This document shows, one piece after another, positions 35,028-45,010 of a stretch of 64,000 nucleotides of DNA. This DNA is from Mesorhizobium sp. M2D.F.Ca.ET.226.01.1.1 (lineage in GTDB: Bacteria; Pseudomonadota; Alphaproteobacteria; Rhizobiales; Rhizobiaceae), in NCBI RefSeq assembly GCF_004022705.2, contig NZ_RZOY02000005.1, positions 186,001 to 250,000 on the forward strand, given 5' to 3'. How positions within the stretch are numbered: the stretch's first letter is position 1; each line of letters starts with the position of its first letter. The notes under the pieces were generated by a model, which made no database searches, was not told where the DNA came from, and saw only the letters and a program-made list of their open reading frames with translations. A program made the translations under genes and the position numbers.

Positions 35028-35657
35028 CTAAGCCGCCATCAGCGCCCGGACGCCGTCGGCCACGAACTGCACGGCAAGCGCCGCCAGGATGACGCCGAGC
35101 AGGCGCGTCAGGATCGAGCGGCCGGTCTGGCCGAGGATGCGGTCGATGCGCTCCGACAGCACGAACACCAGATAGGTGATAACGAGGCAGAGGAAGATGA
35201 TGCCGACCAGCGCGGCTTGAGCGGCAAAGCCCTCGAAATGTCCCGATAAGAGGACGGTCGCCGAGATCGCGCCCGGGCCGGCGATCAGCGGGATCGCCAG
35301 CGGGAAGGCGGCGATGTTGTGGATCATGTCCTTGGTGATGGCGACGTCGCCGATCTTCTCCTTGCGATCCTGGCGGCGCTCGAACACCATTTCGAAGGCG
35401 ATGAAGAACAACAGGAAACCGCCGGCGACGCGGAAGGCCGGCAGCGTGATGCCGAACACCGACAGGATCGAGGCGCCGGCAATCGCAAACAGCGCCATCA
35501 CCAGGAAGCCGATCACCGAGGCGCGCACCGAGACCTGCTGGCGCTCCTCGCGGTTCATGCCGCGCGTCACGGCGAGGAAGAGCGGCGCCAGTCCCGGCGG
35601 GTCGATGGTCACCAGAATGGTGACGAAGGCATTGAACAGGCTGTCGAAACTCGGCAT
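35028..35657 (-). CDS. MarC family integral membrane protein
   Basis: The 209-residue protein has six predicted helices and the MarC motifs ILVTIDPPGLAPLFLAVTRG near the start and AFPLAIPLIAGPGAISATVLL later. The family was once linked to multidrug resistance in E. coli, but that link was later withdrawn, so the role is open. It is convergent with osmC across the tandem array. Length and hydropathy are typical. Confidence 0.88.
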   Translation of the reverse strand: MPSFDSLFNAFVTILVTIDPPGLAPLFLAVTRGMNREERQQVSVRASVIGFLVMALFAIAGASILSVFGITLPAFRVAGGFLLFFIAFEMVFERRQDRKEKIGDVAITKDMIHNIAAFPLAIPLIAGPGAISATVLLSGHFEGFAAQAALVGIIFLCLVITYLVFVLSERIDRILGQTGRSILTRLLGVILAALAVQFVADGVRALMAA

Positions 35658-35750
35658 CGCTGGTCCCCTCCCGCCGGGCGAGGCCCAGACTCCGCAATTG
35701 GTAGAGCAAAGCCCGTGCGGTGGGAACAGGCGCGAAGGGAAATCGGCCGG

Positions 35751-36128
35751 CTATTCGGCCTTGCTGCAATAGGCTTCCAGCCGATAGCCGTCCGGATCGA
35801 TGACGAACGCGGCGTAGTAATTATCGCCATAGGCCGCTCGCAGTCCGGGCTGGCCATTGTCCTTGCCGCCCTCACGCAATGCCGCCGCATGGAAGGCGTC
35901 GACGCTAGCGCGCGTCGGTGCCGAAAAGCAGAAGTGCAGGCCGGAGTCCGCATCGGGCTGCACCGGTCGCCCGGCGTCGTTCACCCAAAGCTGGACCGCC
36001 TGAGCCCCGTAACCGAGGGAGCCGGGCGACGCGCTGAGGCAGGAATAGCCGAGCGGCTTCAGCGCGACATCGTAGAAGCGTTTCGAAGCGCCGGCATCGC
36101 GAACGCCGATCGAGACATGGTCGAGCAT
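35751..36128 (-). CDS. VOC superfamily (glyoxalase/bleomycin-type) protein
   Basis: The 125-residue protein (MLDHVSIGVRDAGASKRFYD) has the paired beta-alpha-beta-beta-beta units of the VOC fold, with metal-ligand candidates His3-type in DHVSIGV, HFCFSAP and E in RLEAYC. I start at 36128 because GGAGGA lies six bases upstream. Members include glyoxalases, dioxygenases and antibiotic-binding proteins; the specific reaction cannot be told. Confidence 0.83.
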   Translation of the reverse strand: MLDHVSIGVRDAGASKRFYDVALKPLGYSCLSASPGSLGYGAQAVQLWVNDAGRPVQPDADSGLHFCFSAPTRASVDAFHAAALREGGKDNGQPGLRAAYGDNYYAAFVIDPDGYRLEAYCSKAE

Positions 36129-36160
36129 TGTTTCCTCCATGATTGCAATTGGTTGTCTGC

Positions 36161-36691
36161 TCAGGCTGGAGTCGCGCGCCGGGCCAGGAATTCGACCTCC
36201 ATGCGCCAGGTCGCGCCGCCATCATGCGAGCGCTCGCCGAGCCAGCGGAACGAGTGTTCGGTGATGCGTGAAAAGCTCCAGCGCACCGACGCGCCGGTGC
36301 CGTCGGCGCCGACCTGGACGATCGTGTCGTCCTCGGCGCGGCCGAGCTGCCGGCTGTAGTACTGATTGCGCGGATCGCTCCAGAAGATGTGCCAGGCATC
36401 CGCGCCGGGGTCGTAGACGCGCAATGTCGTGCCGTAGAAGGTCCACGGTCCGAGTGATGGCGAGGGACCGGCGTCGCGCGCGGGCAGGATCCATACGTCC
36501 TGTACCGCCTTGCCTTCCAGGACCCAGCCGAAATGCACCTCGCCGCGGCCCGTCAGTCTGGTCCCATCATCCAGGATGCGTGTGGCATCGAACGTCCAGG
36601 CGCCGATGAAGCGGCCGTAGAGCTTCAGCTTTTCGGCGAGATCCGGATTGGGTTTACCGCTGTGCAGGGCTTCGGCAAAAGATTCAATCAT
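36161..36691 (-). CDS. Hypothetical protein, possible DUF1579-like lipocalin fold
   Basis: The 176-residue soluble protein has a beta-rich pattern (GAWTFDATRILDDGTRLTGR, WVLEGKAVQDVWILP, GTTLRVYDPGADAWHIFWSD, FSRITEHSFRWLGERSHDGG) resembling DUF1579 and similar barrel proteins. It has no signal peptide. It ends 32 bases before the VOC gene, likely one transcript, and is divergent from an AraC regulator with 85 bp between. I infer the two are regulated by that AraC protein. Confidence 0.7.
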   Translation of the reverse strand: MIESFAEALHSGKPNPDLAEKLKLYGRFIGAWTFDATRILDDGTRLTGRGEVHFGWVLEGKAVQDVWILPARDAGPSPSLGPWTFYGTTLRVYDPGADAWHIFWSDPRNQYYSRQLGRAEDDTIVQVGADGTGASVRWSFSRITEHSFRWLGERSHDGGATWRMEVEFLARRATPA

Positions 36692-36776
36692 GGCTGCTGC
36701 CTCGTTTGTCAGGAGAGGGCAAGCAGTAACGGCATTGCAGGGTTCTGCGCTTGGGAAAAATTGCTATCTTTCAGTG

Positions 36777-37595
36777 ATGGCGACGGCTGACGAAAATCTT
36801 GCTTCGGGACCTGGTTGGCAGGTGTCCGACGTGATCTGCACCGCCCGCGCCGGCGACAGGCCATTTGAGGAACAGCATCGCAGTTTTTGCGTCGCCGCGG
36901 TGACCAGGGGCACCTTCCGCTACCGCACGCGTCAGGGCACGGCGATGCTGGCGCCAGGCGCCATCCTGCTCGGCAATCCCGGCACCTGCTACGAATGCGG
37001 GCACGAGCACGGCGCTGGCGACCGCTGCCTCTCCTTCCATTTTTCGCCGGCCTATCTGGAGCGCGTCGTGACTGAACTGCCGGGGGCGAAGCGGCTCGGC
37101 TTCGCCGATCCGCGCCTGCCGCCCTTGCCGGGGCTGGCGCCGGTGCTGGCCGAGGCGGAGGCCGCGCGGGAGACGGGCGACAGTGAAGCGTTCGAGGAAC
37201 TCGGCCTGCGCATTGCCGGCGCGGCGATCGCGGCTGCCGCCGGTCCTTCCAGAACGGCACGCACACCCAGCCGCCGCGACCAGAAACGGGTTGCGGAGGC
37301 CGTGCGCCTTATCGAGCTCAATGCCGAGCGGCCGCTGTCGCTGAGCGAGCTTGCCGACGGCACGGCGACCAGCCCGTATCATTTCCTGCGCATTTTCCGG
37401 CAGGTTGCCGGCATGACGCCCTACCAGTTCCTGCTCAGGACAAGGCTGCACCGGGCCGCCGTGCGGCTGCGCAGCTCGGACGCGGCGATCTCGACGATCG
37501 CCTTCGATGCCGGCTTCAACGACCTGTCGACCTTCAATCGCCGATTCCGGCGCGAGATGGGGCAAGCGCCGGGCGCCTACCGCGCCCGCCGATAG
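36777..37595 (+). CDS. AraC family transcriptional regulator
   Basis: The 272-residue regulator has an N-terminal AraC-type sensor half (DRPFEEQHRSFCVAAVTRGT, LGNPGTCYECGHEHGAGDRC) and a C-terminal double helix-turn-helix (SLSELADGTATSPYHFLRIF and ISTIAFDAGFNDLSTFNRRF ending GQAPGAYRARR). Four closely spaced Cys/His residues in the sensor half could bind a metal. I chose ATG 36777 because the longer frame adds non-conserved text. It faces the 36161 gene. Confidence 0.87.
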   Translation: MATADENLASGPGWQVSDVICTARAGDRPFEEQHRSFCVAAVTRGTFRYRTRQGTAMLAPGAILLGNPGTCYECGHEHGAGDRCLSFHFSPAYLERVVTELPGAKRLGFADPRLPPLPGLAPVLAEAEAARETGDSEAFEELGLRIAGAAIAAAAGPSRTARTPSRRDQKRVAEAVRLIELNAERPLSLSELADGTATSPYHFLRIFRQVAGMTPYQFLLRTRLHRAAVRLRSSDAAISTIAFDAGFNDLSTFNRRFRREMGQAPGAYRARR

Positions 37596-37607
37596 ATATC
37601 GCCATCG

Positions 37608-38231
37608 TCAATCGTCCGTCGGTCCGCACCAGCCAGGCAGATAGTCCGCGTCCTTGCTCTTGGCGAGCGTCAGGGCGTCCTTCATCGCCTTGTCGAAATT
37701 CTTCTCGACTGCATTGCGTTCGATGCGTCGGCGCAGGAAATCGGCCCAGATGAATTCGCTGAACGGCGTCGTGTCCTTGGCGTAGCCGCCCAGGCGGCGC
37801 AGCTCGCCCGCCACGCTGCGGTAGGGGTCATCGACCAGCTCGCCGATCGTCTTCGGAATCGCCGAATAATCGCGACGCCGGCCATTCTCATCGAACGGGT
37901 GCATCCAGCCGCGATTGTCGAGCACGAAGAAAAACGCGTCCTTGTCGAGCGCGGACAGGTCGCTGATCACCGTCACGAGCACGTCCTTGACCCCTTCCTC
38001 GAGCAGGGCTCGGGCGAGATGATGGTGATCGGTGACGTAGTTGCGGTTTTTGGGACCGAGCACCACCGGCACCATGTGCTTGCCGAGAAAGGCGCCGGTC
38101 TTGTTCTTGGCGTCCTGCGTCCGGATCATCTGGCGCTTCAACGCAACTTCCCGCATGCCGACTGTTATCTGGGTCGGCCTCAATTCCTCGACGGGGACCG
38201 GGCTGACGATGGGTTCTCGCGGGTCGATCAT
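37608..38231 (-). CDS. ParB-like nuclease-domain protein (ParBc_2)
   Basis: The 207-residue protein fits the ParBc_2 family: EELRPTQITVGMREVALKRQM at the N-terminus, HMVPVVLGPKNRNYVTDHHHLARALLEEG with a His triad like that of ParB/Srx folds, and VLDNRGWMHPFDENGRRRDY. It has no partition partner. Its ATG overlaps the stop of the SulP transporter by four bases, an unexpected coupling. CTP or nucleotide binding would be an inference from the fold. Confidence 0.82.
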   Translation of the reverse strand: MIDPREPIVSPVPVEELRPTQITVGMREVALKRQMIRTQDAKNKTGAFLGKHMVPVVLGPKNRNYVTDHHHLARALLEEGVKDVLVTVISDLSALDKDAFFFVLDNRGWMHPFDENGRRRDYSAIPKTIGELVDDPYRSVAGELRRLGGYAKDTTPFSEFIWADFLRRRIERNAVEKNFDKAMKDALTLAKSKDADYLPGWCGPTDD

Positions 38232-40015
38232 GGCACGCTATCCTGTCCTTGCTGCTGTGGTTTCCCCGGACCAAGTGTTTTGATCGCCGCGTCGACGCTG
38301 TGGAATATCCGCTCTGTGCCAACAATTTCAGCGATGCCGAACCGCTTGAGCGCCGCCTGGGCGCGCAGCGATTCCATGCGGGCGATAGCAAAGACCGCGC
38401 CTTTGTCGCGACAATGGCGGATGGTCTCGATCAGCGCCTGGGCGGCGGTATAGTCGATCTCGACGATGTTGCTGGCCTCCAGCACCACCAGCTTCACGTC
38501 CTCGCTCCTGGCGTCGATCAGGTCGGCGAGGCCGCGCTTGAAGCGGTCGGCGTTGACGAAGGAAAGCGGCGCCTGGAACGCCGCCACCAGCACGCCGGGG
38601 TGCTGCGCGCCCGCGCTCGAACTGCTCGGCGGCCACCAAACTGAGGTGCCCGGCACCTGCGCCAGTTCGATCGGCTCCGTGCGCGTCGAGCCCCAGATGC
38701 CGTAGAGCAGCGACAGGCCGATACCGATGGCGACGCCGGTTTCGATCGGCAGGACGACGATCGCGATCATGGTGATCAGGATCAGCGCGAACTCGACCGG
38801 CGCCTGGCGATAGACCTTGGCGAAGACCTGCCAGCGCAGGATGTGCTGGGCCACGAACATCAGCACGCCGGCAAGCGCGGCCTGTGGCACATTGGCAAGC
38901 AGGCTGCCGCCGAAGGCACCGAGCGCCAGCACGATGGCCGCCGCGATCAGGCCCGACAGCTGGGAGCGACCGCCTGTCTGGGCGACGATGGCCGTGCGCG
39001 GCGGGCTGGCGTTCACGGCAAAGGCGCCGAACAGACCGGCCACGATGCTGCCGGCGCCGACGCCGACGAAATCGCGGTTGACGTCGGGCGCTTCGCCGTT
39101 CCGCGGCGCGAAGGAGCGGCTGGTGGCCGCTGTCTGCACCATGACCACGATGGCGATCAGCAGCGCGAGCGGGACAAGCGCCTGAGCGTCCTGGAAGTCG
39201 GCCATCGGCACGCCGGGAGCCGGCAGGCCGTTCGGCAGGGCGCCGAGCACTTCGACGCCCCGGTTCTTCAAGTCGAAGCCGATGACCGCAAGCGTCGCCA
39301 GGACCATGCCGATCAAGGCCGCCGGGATTCGGGCGCTGACATGCTCGGAGACGAAGACAATCGCGAACACGCCGAGCCCGAGCGCAAGGCTCCACGGATT
39401 GGTGAGGCGGAGATTGGCGGCGATCTCGCCGACGCGCCGCACCGTCTCGCCGCTTTCGGCCGGCAGGCCAAGCAAGGAGGGCAGTTGCGAGACGATGATA
39501 TGGACGGAAATGCCGGCGAGGAAACCGGTCGTGACCGGCACGGACAGGAGATCGGCAATCCAGCCAAGACGGAAAATGCCACTGAGCGCCACCAGCAGCC
39601 CCACCATCAGCGCCAGCATGGCCGCGAGCGCCAGGTAATGCGGCGAGCCAGCGGTTGCGATCAGCGCCAGGCCGCCGGCGAACAAGGGCGTGATCGTCGA
39701 ATCCGCGCCGGCCGACAAATGGCGGTTGGCGCCCAACAGCGCGAGGGCCACCGAGCCGGCGACGAAGGCGAAGAAGCCGATCTCCGGCGCGAAGCCGCCG
39801 AGGCGCGCCGTCGCCATCTGTTCGGGAATGGCAATCGCCGCGAGTGTCACGCCGGCCGCCAGGTCGCCATTGAGGTCTTTTGTCGTCCAGCCGCTCAAGG
39901 CGCGCAGGGGTAACCAGGAGTTCGCCGCGACTGCCGTGCCCGTCTCAGGGTGACGATCCATTGCCGGCCTATGCCCCTTCAACCGCGACTTCGGGGCGAA
40001 ATGCACTGTGGCCAT
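38228..40015 (-). CDS. SulP family inorganic anion transporter with STAS domain
   Basis: The 595-residue protein has ten or more hydrophobic helices (residues 45-440) with the SulP motif AAGVTLAAIAIPEQMATARLGG and a C-terminal cytosolic STAS domain (about 480-580; VKLVVLEASNIVEIDYTAAQ). Members move sulfate, bicarbonate or other anions. I give the longest frame, starting at ATG 40015; ATG 39961 (MDRHPETG) is an alternative. Its last codons overlap the ParBc_2 gene. Confidence 0.88.
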   Translation of the reverse strand: MATVHFAPKSRLKGHRPAMDRHPETGTAVAANSWLPLRALSGWTTKDLNGDLAAGVTLAAIAIPEQMATARLGGFAPEIGFFAFVAGSVALALLGANRHLSAGADSTITPLFAGGLALIATAGSPHYLALAAMLALMVGLLVALSGIFRLGWIADLLSVPVTTGFLAGISVHIIVSQLPSLLGLPAESGETVRRVGEIAANLRLTNPWSLALGLGVFAIVFVSEHVSARIPAALIGMVLATLAVIGFDLKNRGVEVLGALPNGLPAPGVPMADFQDAQALVPLALLIAIVVMVQTAATSRSFAPRNGEAPDVNRDFVGVGAGSIVAGLFGAFAVNASPPRTAIVAQTGGRSQLSGLIAAAIVLALGAFGGSLLANVPQAALAGVLMFVAQHILRWQVFAKVYRQAPVEFALILITMIAIVVLPIETGVAIGIGLSLLYGIWGSTRTEPIELAQVPGTSVWWPPSSSSAGAQHPGVLVAAFQAPLSFVNADRFKRGLADLIDARSEDVKLVVLEASNIVEIDYTAAQALIETIRHCRDKGAVFAIARMESLRAQAALKRFGIAEIVGTERIFHSVDAAIKTLGPGKPQQQGQDSVP

Positions 40016-40082
40016 ATCGTCGCAATCTGCGGTATCCTTTTGAAATTACCACGAAAATTGTCTCTGGAAAAGTCCGGCCAAG

Positions 40083-40110
40083 GTTGGAGTTTCGGCGAAG
40101 CTTCCTATAT
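40083..40110 (+). promoter_or_regulatory. Candidate gyrA promoter
   Basis: GTTGGA (40083-40088), 16 bases, then CTATAT (40105-40110), the latter a perfect alphaproteobacterial -10. The gyrA start follows 37 bases on. Confidence 0.6.
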
Positions 40111-40147
40111 AAGCATGCAGTGATTCCCGACTGGATTGTGACCTGAC

Positions 40148-42934
40148 TTGACCGACCAGAAGACACCGCGCGGGCCGGATGGCGGCCCCACCGGCATCGA
40201 GCCGATTTCGATCATCGAGGAGATGCAGCGCTCCTATCTCGATTACGCCATGAGCGTGATCGTCAGCCGCGCGCTGCCCGATGTGCGCGACGGCCTGAAG
40301 CCCGTGCATCGCCGCATCCTCTACGCCTCGCATGAGAGCGGCTACCATTGGAACCGCAAATATGTGAAATCGGCGCGCCCGGTGGCCGACGTGATGGGTA
40401 AATACCATCCGCATGGCGACGCCTCGATCTATGACGCCCTGGTGCGCATGGCGCAGGACTGGTCGCTGCGCGTGCCGCTGATCGACGGTCAGGGCAATTT
40501 CGGCTCGATCGATGGCGATCCGCCGGCGGCGATGCGCTACACCGAGTCCAGGCTGACCAAGGTCGCGCATGAGCTCCTGGAGGACATCGACAAGGAAACC
40601 GTTGATTTCCAGGACACTTACGACGCCTCTGGCAGCGAGCCCAAGGTGCTGCCGGCGCGTTTCCCGAACCTTCTGGTCAACGGCTCCGGCGGCATCGCCG
40701 TCGGCATGGCCACCAACATCCCGCCGCACAATCTCAGCGAAGTCTGCAACGGCGCCATCGCCATCATCGACAATCCGGCGATCGACCTGACGGCGCTGAT
40801 GGAGATCGTGCCTGGCCCGGATTTCCCGACTGGCGGCATCGTGCTTGGCCGTTCCGGCATCTACAATGCCTATTCGACGGGCCGCGGCTCGATCGTCATG
40901 CGCGGCCGCGTCAACATCGAGCAGCGCGGCAATGACCGCGAGTCCATCGTCGTCACCGAGATCCCCTATCAGGTGAACAAGGCCTCGATGATCGAGAAGA
41001 TGGCCGAACTGGTGCGTGACAAGCGCATCGAGGGCATCTCCGACATCCGCGACGAGAGCGACCGCCAGGGCTACCGCGTCGTCATCGAGTTGAAGCGCGA
41101 GGCCGTGGCCGACGTCGTCCTCAACCAGCTCTACCGCTTCACGCCGCTGCAGACCTCGTTCGGCGCCAACATGGTGGCGCTCAACGGCGGCAAGCCGGAA
41201 GTGCTGACGCTGATCGACATGCTGAAGGCCTTTGTCAGCTTCCGCGAGGAAGTCGTCAGCCGCCGCACGAAGTACCTGCTGCGCAAGGCGCGTGAGCGGG
41301 CCCATGTGCTGGTCGGTCTGGCGATTGCCGTCGCCAATATCGATGAGGTGATCAAGCTCATCCGCACGGCGCCCGATCCGCAGACGGCGCGCGAGCAGTT
41401 GATGGAACGGCGCTGGCCGTCGCACGACGTCGCGCCGCTGATCAAGCTGATCGACGATCCGCGCCATCGCATCAACGAGGACGGCACCTACAATCTCTCC
41501 GAGGAGCAGGCCCGCGCCATCCTCGACCTGCGCCTGCAGCGCCTGACCGCGCTCGGCCGCGACGAGATCGCCGACGAGTTGAACAAGATCGGCGCCGAAA
41601 TCGTTGATTTCCTGGATATTTTGTCTTCCCGCGCCCGCATCCAGCAGATCGTCAAGGACGAGCTGGTCGCGGTCCGGGACGAGTTCGGCACGCCGCGCCG
41701 CACCGAGCTGACCGATGGCGGTTCGGATATGGAAGACGAGGACCTGATCCAGCGCGAGGACATGGTCGTCACCGTCAGCCACTCCGGCTATATCAAGCGC
41801 GTGCCGCTGTCGCTCTACCGGGCGCAGCGCCGCGGCGGCAAGGGCCGCTCCGGCATGTCGACCAAGGAAGAGGATTTCGTCACCCGGTTGTTCGTGGCCA
41901 ACACGCATACGCCGGTGCTGTTCTTCTCCTCGCGCGGCATCGTCTACAAGGAAAAGGTCTGGCGGCTGCCGATCGGCAACCCGCAATCGCGCGGCAAGGC
42001 GCTGATCAACATGCTGCCGCTCGAGCAGGGCGAGCGCATCACCACGATCATGCCGCTGCCCGAGGACGAGAGCAGCTGGGGCGAGCTCGACGTGATGTTC
42101 GCCACCACGCGCGGCACCGTGCGCCGCAACAAGCTGTCCGATTTCATCCAGGTCAACCGCAACGGCAAGATCGCCATGAAGCTGGAGGAAGAGGGCGACG
42201 AGATCCTCGGCGTCGAGACCTGCACCGACAATGACGACGTGCTTTTGACTGCGAATTCAGGTCAGTGCATCCGTTTCCCGGTCTCCGACGTGCGCGTCTT
42301 CCAGAGCCGCAATTCCGTCGGCGTGCGCGGCATCACCATGGCCGAGACCGACCGCATCATCTCGATGTCGATCATCGAGAATGTCGATGCGTCGCCCGCA
42401 GAGCGCGCCGCCTATCTGAAACGCGCAGCGGCCGAGCGCCGCCTAGCCGCCGGCGCTGCCGGCGACGAAGAGGAGATTGCGCTCACCAATGAGGAGGTCG
42501 GCGAGGAAGCCGAACTTTCCGAGGAGCGCTACGAGTTCCTCAAGGCGCATGAACGGCTTGTGCTGACGGTGACCGAATATGGCTACGGCAAGCGCTCGTC
42601 GTCCTACGATTTCCGCCTGACGGGGCGGGGCGGCAAGGGCATTCGCGCCACCGACGTGTCGAAGACGGCCGAGATCGGCCGCCTGGTCGCGACCTTCCCG
42701 GTCGGCAATGACGATCAGATCATGCTGGTTTCGGACGGCGGCACGGTCATCCGTGTGCCGGTCAACGGCATCCGTTTCGCCAGCCGCGCCACCAAGGGCG
42801 TGACGATTTTCAACACGGCCGAAGGCGAGAAGGTTGTCTCGGTTGAGCGGATTTCGGAACCGCAGTCGGACGAAGAGGCGGAAGAAGCGCCGTCTGACGA
42901 GGCTGGCAGCGGCGATACGGGTGAGAGCGTATAA
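40148..42934 (+). CDS. gyrA: DNA gyrase subunit A
   Basis: The 928-residue subunit cuts and reseals DNA in the A2B2 gyrase that introduces negative supercoils. The active-site tyrosine is Y131 ([10 protein letters not shown]). The quinolone-determining region reads [10 protein letters not shown], with A92 where E. coli has Ser83, and D96 equal to Asp87. A long acidic insertion (about residues 755-800) and a C-terminal acidic tail are typical of alphaproteobacteria. The start is TTG at 40148, directly after an in-frame stop region. Confidence 0.97.
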   Translation: MTDQKTPRGPDGGPTGIEPISIIEEMQRSYLDYAMSVIVSRALPDVRDGLKPVHRRILYASHESGYHWNRKYVKSARPVADVMGKYHPHGDASIYDALVRMAQDWSLRVPLIDGQGNFGSIDGDPPAAMRYTESRLTKVAHELLEDIDKETVDFQDTYDASGSEPKVLPARFPNLLVNGSGGIAVGMATNIPPHNLSEVCNGAIAIIDNPAIDLTALMEIVPGPDFPTGGIVLGRSGIYNAYSTGRGSIVMRGRVNIEQRGNDRESIVVTEIPYQVNKASMIEKMAELVRDKRIEGISDIRDESDRQGYRVVIELKREAVADVVLNQLYRFTPLQTSFGANMVALNGGKPEVLTLIDMLKAFVSFREEVVSRRTKYLLRKARERAHVLVGLAIAVANIDEVIKLIRTAPDPQTAREQLMERRWPSHDVAPLIKLIDDPRHRINEDGTYNLSEEQARAILDLRLQRLTALGRDEIADELNKIGAEIVDFLDILSSRARIQQIVKDELVAVRDEFGTPRRTELTDGGSDMEDEDLIQREDMVVTVSHSGYIKRVPLSLYRAQRRGGKGRSGMSTKEEDFVTRLFVANTHTPVLFFSSRGIVYKEKVWRLPIGNPQSRGKALINMLPLEQGERITTIMPLPEDESSWGELDVMFATTRGTVRRNKLSDFIQVNRNGKIAMKLEEEGDEILGVETCTDNDDVLLTANSGQCIRFPVSDVRVFQSRNSVGVRGITMAETDRIISMSIIENVDASPAERAAYLKRAAAERRLAAGAAGDEEEIALTNEEVGEEAELSEERYEFLKAHERLVLTVTEYGYGKRSSSYDFRLTGRGGKGIRATDVSKTAEIGRLVATFPVGNDDQIMLVSDGGTVIRVPVNGIRFASRATKGVTIFNTAEGEKVVSVERISEPQSDEEAEEAPSDEAGSGDTGESV

Positions 42935-42952
42935 GGTTCGGCTCAGGCTTCG

Positions 42953-42969
42953 CCGGCCCGTTGGGCCGG
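42953..42969. other. Hairpin between gyrA and a convergent small gene
   Basis: CCGGCCC (42953-42959) and GGGCCGG (42963-42969) pair perfectly around GTT. No T run follows on either strand, so it is at best a weak shared 3'-end structure. Confidence 0.4.
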
Positions 42970-42985
42970 TGCGGTCTTGGCAGGA

Positions 42986-43138
42986 TCAGTGGCGACGATA
43001 GACGTTGCGACGAGCGAAACCATCAAGCCGCCTGGTGTTGGCCTTGACGCGTACCCGCGCTGCTTCCTGATGCAACCCGAACGCGGTCGCGATGAGCATC
43101 ACGATGGTCATTGCTGCGGCAAGCATGTAGATCAGCAT
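42986..43138 (-). CDS. Very small membrane protein
   Basis: A 50-residue reading frame (MLIYMLAAAMTIVMLIATAF then a basic tail HQEAARVRVKANTRRLDGFA) runs from ATG 43138 to TGA 42986. An AGGAG ribosome site lies nine bases before the ATG. One transmembrane helix with a positively charged cytosolic tail is predicted. No family is recognised. It fills most of the gap between gyrA and coaD, and its codons look ordinary for the genome. Confidence 0.5.
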   Translation of the reverse strand: MLIYMLAAAMTIVMLIATAFGLHQEAARVRVKANTRRLDGFARRNVYRRH

Positions 43139-43332
43139 TTGCGTGTTCTCCTGCGCTTACAACGGATAAAATGGTGATTTGGTTTCACCTCTTGAAGCGG
43201 CAACCTAGTGAACGCTGCGTGAAACGTTCGTGATTGTCGCATTCATCTGTCGTTCATCGGCGTGAGAAGGTTCACGCATGCCGGCGATTAATCGGATTTG
43301 CCTTCCGTACGCCCGCCCGCTAGAAGCCTGCC

Positions 43333-43833
43333 ATGACCGAACGCACCGCCCTCTACGCCGGCTCCTTCGACCCGCTGACCAATGGCCATCTCGATGTGCT
43401 GAAAGCCTCGCTGGCGGTGGCCGACACCGTTTATGCGGCAATCGGCATCCATCCCGGCAAGAAGCCATTGTTTTCGTTCGAGGAACGCGTGAAGCTGATC
43501 GAGGCCTCGACCAAGGCCGAGTTTGGCAAGGACAGCGGCCGCATCAAGGTCGTTTCCTTCGACGGGCTGGTCATTGAGGCAGCGCGGAAGAACGGCGCCT
43601 CGATCATGATCCGGGGCCTGCGCGACGGCACCGACCTGGATTATGAGATGCAGATGGCCGGCATGAACGAGACGATGGCGCCGGCATTGCAGACGGTTTT
43701 TCTGCCCGCCAGCCCTTCGGTGCGCACCATTACCGCCACACTCGTGCGCCAGATTGCGTCGATGGGCGGCGACATCCGCCCATTCGTGCCGACGGCTGTT
43801 GCCGGCGCGCTCATCGCCAAGTTCACCAAATAG
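43333..43833 (+). CDS. coaD: Phosphopantetheine adenylyltransferase
   Basis: The 166-residue enzyme joins ATP and 4'-phosphopantetheine to dephospho-CoA, the fourth step of coenzyme A synthesis. The nucleotidyltransferase signature [13 protein letters not shown] (T/H-x-G-H), [17 protein letters not shown] and the late [18 protein letters not shown] are the family landmarks; it forms a hexamer. Two cyclophilin genes follow on the same strand (18-base gap to the first). Confidence 0.96.
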   Translation: MTERTALYAGSFDPLTNGHLDVLKASLAVADTVYAAIGIHPGKKPLFSFEERVKLIEASTKAEFGKDSGRIKVVSFDGLVIEAARKNGASIMIRGLRDGTDLDYEMQMAGMNETMAPALQTVFLPASPSVRTITATLVRQIASMGGDIRPFVPTAVAGALIAKFTK

Positions 43834-43851
43834 GCCTTTCCGGAGATATCC

Positions 43852-44457
43852 ATGCAGCTGAAGAAGCTCGCTTCGTTCCTTGTCGTGTTCGCCGGCCTTT
43901 TCGCGGCATCCCTTTTCTCGGTATCAGGGCCGGCCGTCGCCGCCGACAAGGAAAACACCATGATCATCACGCTGAAGGATGGCGATGTGACCATCGCGCT
44001 GCGCCCCGATCTGGCGCCCAAGCATGTCGCGCAGATCAAGAAGCTGGTGCGTGACGGCGCCTATGACAATGTCGCCTTCCACCGCGTCATCGACGGCTTC
44101 ATGGCGCAGACCGGCGACGTGAAGTTCGGCAACATGAAGAAGGGTTTCAACCCCGAAGCCGTCGGCACCGGCGGTTCCGACCTGCCCGACCTGCCGGCCG
44201 AATTCTCGCAGAGCGAGCAGTTCACCCGCGGCGTGGTCGGCATGGCCCGTTCGCAGGATCCGAACTCGGCCAACTCGCAGTTCTTCATCATGTTCGCGCC
44301 GGCGCCGAACCTCGATGGCCAGTACACCATCGTCGGAAAGGTGGTCGGCGGTATGGACCTCGTCGGCAAGATCAAGAAGGGCGACGAGGCCGACAACGGA
44401 ACCGTCACCGACCCCGACAGCATGATCAAGGTTCGCATCGCCGCCGACGGCAAATAA
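43852..44457 (+). CDS. Periplasmic peptidyl-prolyl cis-trans isomerase (cyclophilin)
   Basis: The 201-residue protein has a signal peptide (MQLKKLASFLVVFAGLFAAS ... VAA) followed by a cyclophilin fold: [16 protein letters not shown] with the catalytic Arg, [22 protein letters not shown] and YTIVGKVVGGMDLV. It accelerates proline isomerisation in exported proteins and resembles PpiA. A cytosolic cyclophilin gene follows 31 bases later, an apparent duplication that differs by the signal peptide. Confidence 0.93.
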   Translation: MQLKKLASFLVVFAGLFAASLFSVSGPAVAADKENTMIITLKDGDVTIALRPDLAPKHVAQIKKLVRDGAYDNVAFHRVIDGFMAQTGDVKFGNMKKGFNPEAVGTGGSDLPDLPAEFSQSEQFTRGVVGMARSQDPNSANSQFFIMFAPAPNLDGQYTIVGKVVGGMDLVGKIKKGDEADNGTVTDPDSMIKVRIAADGK

Positions 44458-44488
44458 CACCCCTCAATTTTCAAAAAGGATTTCTGAC

Positions 44489-45001
44489 ATGGCTGAGATC
44501 AAGGACCGCGAGAACGCGCTCATCATGGAAACGACCAAGGGCCAGGTCGTCATCGAAATGTATCCCGAGCTGGCGCCGGGCCACGTCGCCCGCATCAAGG
44601 AGCTGGCGCGGGAAGGCGCCTATGACGGCGTGGTGTTCCACCGCGTCATCGACGGCTTCATGGCGCAGACCGGCGACGTCAAGTTCGGCAATTCCTCCAA
44701 GCCGACCTATGCGCCGTCACGCGCGGGCATGGGCGGGTCGGACAAGCCTGACCTCAAGGCCGAGTTCTCAAACGCCAATCACGGCCGCGGCGCCTGCTCG
44801 ATGGCGCGCGCCCAGAACCCGAATTCGGCGAATTCGCAGTTTTTCATCTGCTTCGATGACGCTGCCTTCCTCAACCGCCAGTACACGGTCTGGGGCCAAG
44901 TCATCGAAGGCATGGAGAATGTCGACAAGATCAAGCGCGGCGAGCCGGTGCAGGATCCCGACAAGATCGTGTCGCTGAAGGTCGCGGCAGACGTCAAGTA
45001 A
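44489..45001 (+). CDS. ppiB: Cytoplasmic peptidyl-prolyl cis-trans isomerase (cyclophilin)
   Basis: The 170-residue cyclophilin has no signal sequence. Core motifs are [40 protein letters not shown] and [18 protein letters not shown]. It shares the central text with the preceding secreted paralogue, which points to tandem duplication with relocation. The symbol follows the usual name for the cytosolic form. An AAAAGGA ribosome site lies before the ATG. Confidence 0.93.
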   Translation: MAEIKDRENALIMETTKGQVVIEMYPELAPGHVARIKELAREGAYDGVVFHRVIDGFMAQTGDVKFGNSSKPTYAPSRAGMGGSDKPDLKAEFSNANHGRGACSMARAQNPNSANSQFFICFDDAAFLNRQYTVWGQVIEGMENVDKIKRGEPVQDPDKIVSLKVAADVK

Positions 45002-45010
45002 AGGCGGAAC

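Noticed and set aside
40046..41986. 646-codon open frame antisense to gyrA
   Set aside because: It is a complement of conserved gyrase text and includes the gyrA promoter; no independent support.
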